DNA from: Methanolinea sp. UBA473
GTDB lineage: Archaea; Halobacteriota; Methanomicrobia; Methanomicrobiales; Methanospirillaceae
Length of the DNA stretch: 13,251 nucleotides
Assembly (NCBI GenBank): GCA_002509495.1
Contig: DAEV01000094.1
Span: 4,675-17,925, forward strand
Reading direction: 5' to 3'
Below are positions 6,344 through 13,247 of the stretch, piece after piece. Below the pieces are notes generated by a model that did not search any database, was not told the DNA's origin, and saw only the letters and a list, made by a program, of their open reading frames with translations. The stretch's first letter is position 1; every line of letters starts with the position of its first letter. Made by a program: the position numbers and the translations under genes.

Positions 6344-7021
6344 ATGGGATCCTGGAAGGTCGTCGGGATTTTCATCCTGTTCCTTGCAGCAGGAGCGCTG
6401 GCAGCCGGGCTGGCATCGTCATGGTACAATACACTTCCCTCTCCGGGAGAGAAACCAGTGGAGGTCCGCGAATACAGGGGTGAAATGCTCTCTTCCATCG
6501 ATGATTTCAGGGAAAATTCCATAAAAGGTCCGCAATACCTAAGAGAGGACCAGTACAGGCTATCCGTACGTGGTCTGGTCTCGAAACCGGCGAACTACAC
6601 ATACAAGGAGATAATGGAGCTATTCCCGCACGAAAAGAGAGTCGTCACTCTCTTCTGCGTGGAAGGATGGGACGTAACAATCCTGTGGGAAGGTGTTCCG
6701 GTACGGGAGATCCTCGCCCGCTCGGATCCCGATCCTGCGGCCGATGCCCTGATCTTTCATGCGGCTGACGGATACTCAACTTCACTTCCGCTCTCCTATG
6801 TCGTTTCCAGGGACCTAATCCTGGCTTATTCGATGAACAACGTCACCCTCCCGGCCGAGCGGGGATTTCCATTCCAGCTTGTGGCAGAGGATAAATGGGG
6901 CTATAAATGGATCAAATGGGTTACCACTATCGAGGTAGCCCGGGAATCCGGATACCGCGGCTACTGGGAAATGAGGGGTTTCTCGAACAACGGGAGCATT
7001 AGTCTTCCGTTCTATTCGTAG
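6344..7021 (+). CDS. Sulfite oxidase-type molybdopterin-dependent oxidoreductase, membrane-tethered
   Basis: 225 aa. A hydrophobic segment at about 6-26, with no twin-Arg motif, probably tethers the protein. The molybdopterin domain runs from about 70 to 200. TLFCVEGWDVTILW (102-115) contains Cys105, the expected molybdenum ligand, in the CVEGW context shared with MsrP/YedY and sulfite oxidase. Typical GVPVREIL (117-124) and AADGYSTSLPL (140-150) blocks follow. The C-terminus has GFPFQLVAEDKWGYKWIKW, also typical of the fold. There is no sulfite-oxidase dimerisation domain, so it resembles stand-alone YedY-like enzymes. The start is forced by an in-frame TGA at 6338-6340. GGTGA lies only 3 nt before the ATG. 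It is followed 10 nt later by a small membrane gene, probably its electron-transfer partner. The substrate is unknown. Confidence 0.88.
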   Translation: MGSWKVVGIFILFLAAGALAAGLASSWYNTLPSPGEKPVEVREYRGEMLSSIDDFRENSIKGPQYLREDQYRLSVRGLVSKPANYTYKEIMELFPHEKRVVTLFCVEGWDVTILWEGVPVREILARSDPDPAADALIFHAADGYSTSLPLSYVVSRDLILAYSMNNVTLPAERGFPFQLVAEDKWGYKWIKWVTTIEVARESGYRGYWEMRGFSNNGSISLPFYS

Positions 7022-7031
7022 GGAGGATTCG

Positions 7032-7262
7032 ATGCCGGACCCCGATAGAACTTTCCGGAAACTGGTGAACGGAACGCTCCTTGTCCTCTCCCTCCTCCTC
7101 GTGCTCACAGGTCTCGGAATCACCTATCCGCGGATTATCGGGCCCGCCACCCTCGATCTGCTTTCGAAGGGGCTCGCCCTCCGGCTCCACGAGATCCTCT
7201 GGGGACCGTTCCTGGTTGCACTGGTTGTGCATGTACTGATGAGGCGCTTTCGCCGGAAATGA
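7032..7262 (+). CDS. Small two-helix membrane protein with HX13H pair; candidate haem-binding partner of the Mo protein
   Basis: 76 aa. Two predicted membrane helices (about 12-31 and 52-70) are joined by a short loop containing YPRIIGP, and a basic RRFRRK tail marks the cytoplasmic end. His53 (RLHEILWG) and His67 (LVVHVLMRR) are 14 residues apart in one helix. This is the spacing of the haem ligands in a helix of cytochrome b, and it also resembles DUF4405 and MsrQ/ferric-reductase-like membrane domains. A GGAGG (7022-7026) precedes the ATG, which lies 10 nt after the stop of the molybdopterin gene, so the two are almost surely co-transcribed. I infer an electron carrier linking the Mo protein to the membrane, perhaps as a dimer binding two haems. 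Haem binding is not shown. Confidence 0.72.
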   Translation: MPDPDRTFRKLVNGTLLVLSLLLVLTGLGITYPRIIGPATLDLLSKGLALRLHEILWGPFLVALVVHVLMRRFRRK

Positions 7263-7332
7263 GAGTGCGGCTGCCGGAATACTCGGAGGTTCCGGAAGAC
7301 GATTGAGAAGGTCGATTTTCGAGCCCCGCTTC

Positions 7333-9213
7333 TCATCGCTCCTGATTTTTCCTTCCCTGCTCGTCTGCAGACTTAAGCACTACAAGGGTGATATCGTCGT
7401 GCTGGGGCTGCTCCCCTATGAACGCGGTGATCGCATCAAGGATCCCGATAATCACCCCCCCGGCAGTGGCGTTCCGGTGCCGGTTGATCGCCTCTTCCAG
7501 TCTTGCCTCGCCAAATTCGACCATCTCGCGGTTGACCGCCTCGGTAACCCCATCCGTATAGAGAACTAGCAGATCCCCGGGCCTGATGGGAAGCGTGACA
7601 GATTCAAGTTCCAGTTCTTCGATCACCCCGAGTGCGACACCTCGGGCTTTCAACAGCACCACCCCGGCATCTCCCTGGTGCAGGAGGAGCGGGGGATTAT
7701 GTCCGGCATTCACATACGAGATTGTCATCCCGGAAGGATCGAGGATGGCGTAGAAGAGGGTTACGAACATGCTCGTTTTCGAATCTGCACAGATCAACCT
7801 GTTCGCATGGGCTATGCTCCTGGCAGGATCCGGATTACTGGCAGTGCTCGCCCGCACGAGGGTCCTTGACAGGGCCATGAAGAGAGCTGCCGGGACGCCT
7901 TTTCCCGATACGTCTGCGATGACAAGCCCCCAGTGGTGTTCGCTCACCGGGATGAAGTCATAAAAGTCCCCCCCCACCTCCATCGCCGGAATGTTTCGAG
8001 CGGCGATCTCGATCCCGGGAATGCTGGGGGGGGCATCGGGGAGGAAACTTTGCTGGATTCCCCGGGCAATCTCAAGTTCCTTCTCCATTCGTTCCTTCTC
8101 GGCGGTGGTCCTTTTCAGGTCTGCGATCCGGGCTTTCAAGTCTGCGGCCATCTGGTTGAAGGAGTGTGCGAGGTCCTCGAATTCATCCCCGCTTTCTATC
8201 TCCACGCGATTGTCAAGATTTCCTTTTCCTATGGATTCCGATCCTGATTTGAGCAGTTCGAGGGGACGTGTAATCATCCGGCTGAACTGGTAGGACAGGA
8301 TACCGACGGCTACCAGGAATACGAGGAGCGTTGCCAGGAAGACCTGCTGGATGGTCCCCATCTGTCCGGACACGTGTTCGCTGGATTCGGTGGCGGAGGA
8401 GGAGATGGCCTTCCCTGTCCGAAGTGCGGGAGCGATGACGTCCTCGACAGGCATCACGATCCCGACACTCCAATGAAGGTGATCGACGGGGGCATACGCG
8501 ACGTACCTCTCCCCATCCGCGAATGGCACCTTCGCGATCCCTCGCTCTCCCGCGATCATCCGTGCCGCGACTCCCTGCAATGCACTATTGTTGACCGAAA
8601 ACAGGTTTTCAGTCTGGAACGACTCGTCCCACCGAAGATCACCGGCTTTTAACCCTGGCCTGGAGATGACATTCCCTTCGGAATCCAGGAGCATGGCATA
8701 CCCGCGACCGCCGATCTGTGTCTGGATGATCTGCCGGTTGATCGTCTCGATCGTCACATCGGAACCGATGACCCATGTCCAGTTTTCCGGAGAGTTTCGG
8801 ACAGGAACCGAGCAGGTCACTGTCAGGCCATGCCCCAATACATCGATGTAAGGTTCGGACCATGTGAGGTTCTCCTGCGAGACCGCGTTCTGGAACCAGC
8901 TCCGGGTACGGGGATCGAATGCCGGATCGAGCCCCCCTGACCACGGGTATACCCGGGTAACTCCTGAGGCGGATCCGACATATACAAGTGAGAGCCGCGG
9001 ATCGGAGGCATAGACTGATCTCATGACCGGATCGAGCGACGAGAGCGCCATGGCTTCCCTGTCCAGCACGGCAGTATCCACCCCCGGAGGGATCACGAGA
9101 AGCGTGGTGGATAAGGGGTCGGATGGCACCTCCAGGGGAGTCGAGGCAGGATAGGACGGATAATCATCCGCGTTTTTCATAACCCCTTCTGCGTACCCGG
9201 AAAGAATGCGCAT
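7333..9213 (-). CDS. Cache-TM-HAMP-PP2C (SpoIIE) phosphatase, main part of a frameshifted gene
   Basis: 626 aa from the internal ATG at 9213. The same frame continues upstream without stop to the frameshift at 9256-9263. A Cache sensor domain is seen around 75-155 (FDPRTRSWFQNA; WSEPYIDVLGHGLTVT) and extends to about 260. A membrane helix follows at 288-308, a HAMP linker at about 309-361, a coiled-coil-like stretch (362-385) and a PP2C/SpoIIE phosphatase at 385-615. Metal-binding Asp motifs are visible: GGDFYDF (414-420), IADVSGKGVPAALFM (432-446), LYTDGVTEA (551-559) and QHDDITLVV (604-612). This architecture matches RsbU/RsbP-like Ser/Thr phosphatases that sense extracellular ligands. No STAS or anti-sigma partner is encoded here. 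Translated alone, the part lacks the first membrane helix and would be mis-sorted. Confidence 0.88.
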   Translation of the reverse strand: MRILSGYAEGVMKNADDYPSYPASTPLEVPSDPLSTTLLVIPPGVDTAVLDREAMALSSLDPVMRSVYASDPRLSLVYVGSASGVTRVYPWSGGLDPAFDPRTRSWFQNAVSQENLTWSEPYIDVLGHGLTVTCSVPVRNSPENWTWVIGSDVTIETINRQIIQTQIGGRGYAMLLDSEGNVISRPGLKAGDLRWDESFQTENLFSVNNSALQGVAARMIAGERGIAKVPFADGERYVAYAPVDHLHWSVGIVMPVEDVIAPALRTGKAISSSATESSEHVSGQMGTIQQVFLATLLVFLVAVGILSYQFSRMITRPLELLKSGSESIGKGNLDNRVEIESGDEFEDLAHSFNQMAADLKARIADLKRTTAEKERMEKELEIARGIQQSFLPDAPPSIPGIEIAARNIPAMEVGGDFYDFIPVSEHHWGLVIADVSGKGVPAALFMALSRTLVRASTASNPDPARSIAHANRLICADSKTSMFVTLFYAILDPSGMTISYVNAGHNPPLLLHQGDAGVVLLKARGVALGVIEELELESVTLPIRPGDLLVLYTDGVTEAVNREMVEFGEARLEEAINRHRNATAGGVIIGILDAITAFIGEQPQHDDITLVVLKSADEQGRKNQER

Positions 9214-9500
9214 CTCGGACTGGACCTGTTCAAAAACCCTGTCGCTGATGTCGGCCTGGTGGTTGCAAGCCTGAGGAGGGACTCCTCGGCTGACTGCTCA
9301 AGCGCAAGAGAACTGTCCTGCACCGCCCTCTCTCCGAGTTCTGCGCTCTGCTGCTTCGCATATGTCCCCATGTCCTGGATGGAAAGGAGTGCAAAGAACC
9401 CGGTAATGCCGAGTGCGGTGATCGAGATAATGAGGAGGACCGCGAGGATCTTCTCCCTCACCCCGAGAAGGATTCGTCTTTTGCGCACATTCGGTTCCAT
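9177..9500 (-). pseudogene. N-terminal fragment of the frameshifted Cache-HAMP-PP2C phosphatase
   Basis: Starts at the ATG 9498-9500, with an in-frame TGA just upstream fixing it. It encodes a basic N-terminus (VRKRR), a membrane helix at about 17-38 (ILAVLLIISITALGITGFFA) and the start of an extracytoplasmic helix (MGTYAKQQSAELGERAV). The sensible sequence ends at LLRLAT; the remaining ~30 residues (TRPTSATGFL...) are out-of-frame noise that runs to a stop at 9177. Shifting frame near 9256-9263 continues as QADISDRVFEQVQSEMRILSGYAEG, joining smoothly to the main part. Together the two would give a normal double-TM Cache sensor of about 722 residues. This is either a genuine mutation or a sequence error. 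Confidence 0.85.
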
Positions 9501-9582
9501 GTCAGCTCAGAGATCGGGAGAAAGGTTTCACGCGGTGGATGATGGTAGTTGTGTTTGGGACAGTCGTGAGCGATGGATGATC

Positions 9583-9592
9583 GGAATAAATC
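9583..9592 (-). promoter_or_regulatory. Weak TATA-like element for the phosphatase gene
   Basis: Read on -, GGGATTTATTCC lies about 85-90 nt before the ATG at 9500, predicting a start near 9560. It is the most TATA-like stretch in the 212-nt gap, but is not strong. Confidence 0.25.
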
Positions 9593-9662
9593 CCGATCGA
9601 GCGAATATCCGGATCCTTCATCGATCTTTCGTCACTTTTCGCCTGCGGGCACAACGGCATAC

Positions 9663-9678
9663 GGGTCTCGGGAGACCC
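9663..9678. repeat. Inverted repeat GGGTCTC-GG-GAGACCC
   Basis: Perfect 7-bp arms with a 2-nt centre lie 35 nt beyond the stop of the TIGR00266 gene and upstream of the phosphatase gene, both on -. There is no adjacent T-tract on -, so termination is uncertain. The near-perfect dyad would also suit a protein-binding site. Confidence 0.35.
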
Positions 9679-9712
9679 CCCGGGACCAGTTTCATGGGGA
9701 AAAGGGAGAGTT

Positions 9713-10408
9713 CTATCTGGCCTTTGCCTGGATTCTAGGCTCAATGAGGGTCCAGATCCAATCTGCCAGCTCCCGGATATTCTTGGTCTGGATATAGATC
9801 TCACCGGGACCTGTAATCTCTGTGACAAACCCTTCTCCTCCGAGAATCGTTTCTTTGAGGCCTCCGAATTTGGTAACCTTGTACTGGCAGGTTTCGCTGA
9901 AAGCCACGAGGTGGAAGTTGTCCACGATCATCTTCTCGCCCGGGTTGAGGGTATGTTTGTCGATCGCCCCGAAGGTGTTCAGGAACAGGAGACCTGCGCC
10001 CGATACCTTGATCATGAAGAGGCCCTGGCCGAAGAGTCCCTTTGTGAATCCTTCCCACTGGACATCAAGGTTCACCCCTTCCTGCGATGCGATGTATGCG
10101 GATTTCTGGATGATGTATCCGTTGCCGGGAGAAAGGGTCAGGGTCTCGATATCCCCGAGAGGTGCCGCGGAAAACCCTGCCTCGCCTCTGGCATTGACCG
10201 CGGTGAACTCGTTGACGAAGAAGGTCTGGCCTCCGAGGAGGCTCATTCCAAGGGATCCCCAGAAACTCTTCTCCCTCTTCTTCGTTTTCACCTCGATAGC
10301 CGGCTGCATATACGTCATGGACCCGGCTTCGGCGACGATACTCTCACCCGGATCCAGGGTGACGACGAGCAGCGAATAGGAGGGTTTGTACCGGATGTCG
10401 TATTTCAT
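9713..10408 (-). CDS. TIGR00266/AIM24-family protein
   Basis: 231 aa from the ATG at 10408. The sequence has the family's hallmarks: an N-terminal YDIRYKPSYSLLVVTLDPGES block, EAGSMTYM early on, a GGQTFFVNEFTA stretch about 60 residues in, and repeated Gly-rich beta segments (SGAGLLFLNTFGAI, GGLKETILGGEGFVTEITGPG). AIM24-type proteins form a double beta-sandwich; the yeast homologue is mitochondrial, and prokaryotic members have no settled role. No signal or helix is present, so it is probably cytosolic. The frame can be opened from a TTG at 10423. I prefer 10408 because a TATA-like CTTATAG on - (10433-10439) predicts initiation at about 10409, making this a leaderless ATG. It is divergent from the MFS gene. 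Confidence 0.88.
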   Translation of the reverse strand: MKYDIRYKPSYSLLVVTLDPGESIVAEAGSMTYMQPAIEVKTKKREKSFWGSLGMSLLGGQTFFVNEFTAVNARGEAGFSAAPLGDIETLTLSPGNGYIIQKSAYIASQEGVNLDVQWEGFTKGLFGQGLFMIKVSGAGLLFLNTFGAIDKHTLNPGEKMIVDNFHLVAFSETCQYKVTKFGGLKETILGGEGFVTEITGPGEIYIQTKNIRELADWIWTLIEPRIQAKAR

Positions 10409-10432
10409 ACCCGTGACGTTCAAACCGGGAGG

Positions 10433-10440
10433 CTATAAGC
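10433..10440 (-). promoter_or_regulatory. TATA-like element for the TIGR00266 gene
   Basis: Read on -, AAAATGCTTATAGCC places a TATA element about 27 nt before ATG 10408, which would give a leaderless mRNA. The absence of a good ribosome binding site before 10408 agrees with this. Confidence 0.4.
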
Positions 10441-10515
10441 ATTTTCTTCCATGTCGCAGATTCGGGCAGCGACCCTGTCCGGACGAGAGATCGCTCCCCC
10501 GTCCAGGGGTGGGGA

Positions 10516-10523
10516 CTATATAC
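10516..10523 (+). promoter_or_regulatory. TATA box of the MFS transporter gene
   Basis: CTATATAC predicts a start near 10545 and a leader of about 55 nt before ATG 10601. A second, weaker element (ATTATCTT, 10570-10577) would give a leaderless start at 10601. Confidence 0.5.
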
Positions 10524-10600
10524 CCGGGAACTCTCATCTCCATCTTATCAGTAACAGGGATAGTCATCCATTATCTTGGATCAGGACCGATCTTCCTCGG

Positions 10601-11971
10601 ATGTCGGAGAAGAATGACCAGGGAGTGATCCTTCTGGTTGCAACCGTTGCATCATTCTTCGTACCGTACCTCACTTCGTCGATCACCGTGGCGCTCCCGG
10701 CGATCGGCAGCGAGTTCTCGCTCGATGCCGTCTCGCTCGGGTGGGTGGTCTCGAGTTATGTCCTCTCAACGGCCATCAGCATCGTCCCCCTGGGGCGAGT
10801 TGCCGATATTTACGGGCGAAAACGACTTTTTCTTGCCGGGATTGGCATTCTGACAGTGTCTTCGCTACTCGCCTCGTTTGCCTGGGATATGGCATCACTG
10901 ATCGCGTTCCGGGTTATCCAGGGAGTGGGGGGAGCGATGATTTTCACCACGTCGGTCGCGATCGTCACGGCGGTCTACCCCCCGGACCGCCGCGGATGGG
11001 CTCTGGGGATCACCCTTGCATCCGTGTACGGAGGGCTTTCCATCGGTCCGTTCCTCGGGGGGGTCCTTACCGGGTTCCTGGGGTGGCGGAGCGTGTTCCT
11101 GGTCGTGGTTCCGCTCGGGATCCTGGTATTCCTGCTCACATGCCGGAGAATCCATGAGGAATGGGCGGATGCAGGTGGGGCGAAGTTCGATGCGCCCGGA
11201 TCGATGCTGTACGGGGTCGCACTCTTCGGAGTTATGTACGGCCTCACCCTCGTTCCATCCCCCGAATCCGTGATCTGGATGGGCCTTGGAGGGGCGATGC
11301 TCGCGGCATTCTTCTGGTGGGAATCGCATAGCCGGAGTCCGGTCTTCGACATACGTGTATTCCGCCATAACCTGGCGTTCACCTGCTCAAACCTTGCAGC
11401 CCTGATCAACTATGCTGCGACCTACGCGATCGCGTTTCTCCTCTCCCTGTATTTCCAATACACGCGAGGGATGAGTCCCGAGGCAGCCGGTTTGATCCTC
11501 GTGGCCCAGCCGGTGGTCCAGGTCATCTTTTCCCCACTTGCAGGACGACTCTCCGACCGGATAGAACCGCGGGTTGTTGCAAGCATCGGAATGGCGCTGA
11601 CCGCAGCAGGCCTTTTCATCTTCGCGTTTCTCGCGGCCGATACTCCTATCTGGTTCATCGCAGCAGTCCTGATCCTCCTCGGGCTCGGGTACGGTTTCTT
11701 CTCCTCTCCGAACACGAACGCGATTATGTCGTCGGTGGGTCGAGAATTTTACGGAGCGGCTTCCAGCATGGTCGCGACGATGCGGTCGATCGGGCAGCTC
11801 ACCAGTATCGCGATCGCAATGATGATCTTCTCTCTCGTGATGGGACGCGTCCAGGTGACCCCGGAGGTTTACCCCTTGTTCCTGATCAGCGTCAGGGATA
11901 TCTTTCTGGTGCTCGGGATCCTGAGCGTTGCGGGTGTGGCGGCAAGTTACGCCCGGGGTAAGATCCGGTAG
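10601..11971 (+). CDS. Major facilitator superfamily transporter, DHA2 (14-TM drug:H+ antiporter) type
   Basis: 456 aa from the ATG at 10601. The frame is open back to 10451, but the extra 50 residues are polar, pass through the predicted promoter and lie outside the fold. Motif A, GRVADIYGRKR (65-75), sits between helices 2 and 3. Helix 5 carries a motif C-like GPFLGGVLTGFLGWRSVF. The protein is hydrophobic throughout, and its length and the extra central helices (LYGVALFGVMYGL; IWMGLGGAMLAAFFWW) fit the 14-TM DHA2 family. These inner-membrane proteins export drugs or other small molecules in exchange for protons. No local regulator gene is present. No ribosome binding site is visible before 10601. 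The substrate cannot be inferred. Confidence 0.9.
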   Translation: MSEKNDQGVILLVATVASFFVPYLTSSITVALPAIGSEFSLDAVSLGWVVSSYVLSTAISIVPLGRVADIYGRKRLFLAGIGILTVSSLLASFAWDMASLIAFRVIQGVGGAMIFTTSVAIVTAVYPPDRRGWALGITLASVYGGLSIGPFLGGVLTGFLGWRSVFLVVVPLGILVFLLTCRRIHEEWADAGGAKFDAPGSMLYGVALFGVMYGLTLVPSPESVIWMGLGGAMLAAFFWWESHSRSPVFDIRVFRHNLAFTCSNLAALINYAATYAIAFLLSLYFQYTRGMSPEAAGLILVAQPVVQVIFSPLAGRLSDRIEPRVVASIGMALTAAGLFIFAFLAADTPIWFIAAVLILLGLGYGFFSSPNTNAIMSSVGREFYGAASSMVATMRSIGQLTSIAIAMMIFSLVMGRVQVTPEVYPLFLISVRDIFLVLGILSVAGVAASYARGKIR

Positions 11972-12500
11972 CAGATCGTCTTTTCCGCTATTGTGGAATA
12001 TAATCGGACAGGATCGATGGGGAATCCATTCAGATCAGGGAAAAAAGGTTGTTGGATATCTTCGGATCCTCATTTCAACCGGGAGATGCGCCTGGAGAAA
12101 AAAAATTACCTGATTTTGTTTGGGCTGAAAGGAAATGAGACAGCCGGATCTGCAACCGGGCCTGCCTTATTTCCATTCCTCCGGACCGTCTCCTTGTGTC
12201 AGGAAACCGGGGTAGTGCCCGGAGATTTTTCACCTGTTTGGATGAAGTATGCCGCGAATTTATCCCGTAATTCTTGACATATTGTAATGTTTATTTTACA
12301 TCCAAGGGGATCAATTTATTGATGGATCCGGTTCATCGGATCTGCTTTTCAGCTCATTGAAACAGGAGTTGGAGGGTCTGATTCATCGGGGAGCGCGGTA
12401 CAGTTGGAAAATAAGGGAGTTGCATTGAGGATGGGATGCCGTAGACGGATGATCAATATGAAATAATCATTTAGAAGTGTAAAAAAAGGCTCAAAAACAT

Positions 12501-12514
12501 CTGCTATGGGGATT
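12501..12514 (+). repeat. 14-bp direct repeat, copy 1 (CTGCTATGGGGATT)
   Basis: Identical to 13234-13247, same orientation, 733 bp apart. The two copies bracket the AT-rich orphan gene. A single chance 14-mer match in a window of this size is not very improbable, so the meaning is open. Confidence 0.4.
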
Positions 12515-12520
12515 TACCTA

Positions 12521-12551
12521 TTAAAATAACAGTTAAAACGTGTTATTTTAA
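12521..12551 (-). terminator. Perfect 11-bp inverted repeat beside a T-tract downstream of the secreted-protein gene
   Basis: TTAAAATAACA (12521-12531) and TGTTATTTTAA (12541-12551) enclose 9 nt. Read on -, it follows the stop of the 12593-12988 gene by about 40 nt and is entered through a T6 run. It is probably a terminator or 3'-end processing signal; a protein-binding dyad is the alternative. Confidence 0.5.
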
Positions 12552-12592
12552 AAAAGATCAAACATGGATCATAAAAATAATTTCTATTGAAA

Positions 12593-12988
12593 TCAGAAGT
12601 ATTTTATATATCTTACGCTGTAGGTCGCTCCTTTAAGACCGAAATTCCTGATCCAAGCGTAAGTATTGGAGTCAAATTTTCCATTGAAACTCAGATGTCC
12701 CTTCCCGTTTGCTTGTACCATTCCCCATGTTATTGTCGCAGGGACTCCAGATGGATTGTGAGCCATCAACTCAAAATACAATTTTCGATTTTGTTCACCT
12801 ACATTCACCAAGGCAGCGTAATGAGCATTCGCCAGGTCAATCGCGATATTGCCTACACGGTTATTCGAAATACCCTCATATATTGGTAACAATTCTTCCT
12901 CTTGGGGTATTGCATCCACCGGGAAAATCGGGTCTATCATACCCAATAACACGACAATGAAGATCAGTGTGGATATTTTCTCTCTCAT
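12593..12988 (-). CDS. Secreted hypothetical protein (131 aa)
   Basis: An N-terminal signal peptide is clear: MREK, then a hydrophobic core (8-22) and a likely cleavage after FPVDA (about residue 26). The mature ~105 residues have no Cys and look beta-rich toward the end (TITWGMVQANGKGHLSFNGK; YAWIRNFGLKGATYSVRYIKYF). I do not recognise the family. An AAGGAGG about 9 nt before the ATG firmly supports the start. Codons are AT-rich, unlike the GC-rich genes to the left. A TATATATAT element on - (13103-13111) is a plausible promoter. The gene stands alone, flanked by copies of a 14-bp repeat. It may be a recently acquired or lineage-specific surface or secreted protein. Confidence 0.8.
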   Translation of the reverse strand: MREKISTLIFIVVLLGMIDPIFPVDAIPQEEELLPIYEGISNNRVGNIAIDLANAHYAALVNVGEQNRKLYFELMAHNPSGVPATITWGMVQANGKGHLSFNGKFDSNTYAWIRNFGLKGATYSVRYIKYF

Positions 12989-13102
12989 TGTTGTTTGCCT
13001 CCTTCCACAAATTCAGAAGATAGAATATACCCTCTCGTCGCATTCTCTGGTATCTCTAAAAGATTCATGATCATCAGGTATGGTGAACCCTTCTTCAAAT
13101 CA

Positions 13103-13111
13103 ATATATATA
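13103..13111 (-). promoter_or_regulatory. TATA box of the secreted-protein gene
   Basis: Read on -, CTATATATATTG predicts initiation near 13081 and a leader of about 90 nt. A nearer GGTATATTC (13023-13031 on -) is an alternative, but would place the start very close to the AAGGAGG. Confidence 0.45.
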
Positions 13112-13233
13112 GACATGTGCTCTTTACAAAAAGTGAGAGCGTAGATCTCCTTCAAGGTTTCATAAGCATTTCAACAGAGCGAATAATGATACATTCGCGG
13201 GTTAGAAAGGAATTTAACCATCAGTGAAAAGTG

Positions 13234-13247
13234 CTGCTATGGGGATT
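13234..13247 (+). repeat. 14-bp direct repeat, copy 2 (CTGCTATGGGGATT)
   Basis: Second copy of the 12501-12514 sequence, 4 nt from the window edge. Whether the match continues or further copies follow cannot be seen. Confidence 0.4.

Larger units (their letters stand above)
11972..12592. other. 621-bp stretch with no convincing gene
   Basis: Open frames here (for example from GTG 11993 to 12277) lack ribosome binding sites and have arbitrary composition. Base composition changes at about 12280, from GC-rich to clearly AT-rich. Contents seen: an inverted repeat GATCCG-GTTCAT-CGGATC (12325-12342), one copy of a 14-bp repeat (12501-12514), and a perfect 11-bp inverted repeat (12521-12551). I see no RNA gene. 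Confidence 0.6.

Noticed and set aside
10451..10600. 50-residue N-terminal extension of the MFS transporter
   Set aside because: It is polar and irregular and spans the predicted TATA box; the fold begins at the ATG at 10601.
11993..12277. Open frame of 94 codons on +
   Set aside because: GTG start without RBS, no motif, and composition of non-coding DNA.
12276..12305. TTGACA with downstream TA-rich bases resembling a bacterial sigma-70 promoter
   Set aside because: The organism is an archaeon, the -10 match is poor at the right spacing, and no gene follows on +.
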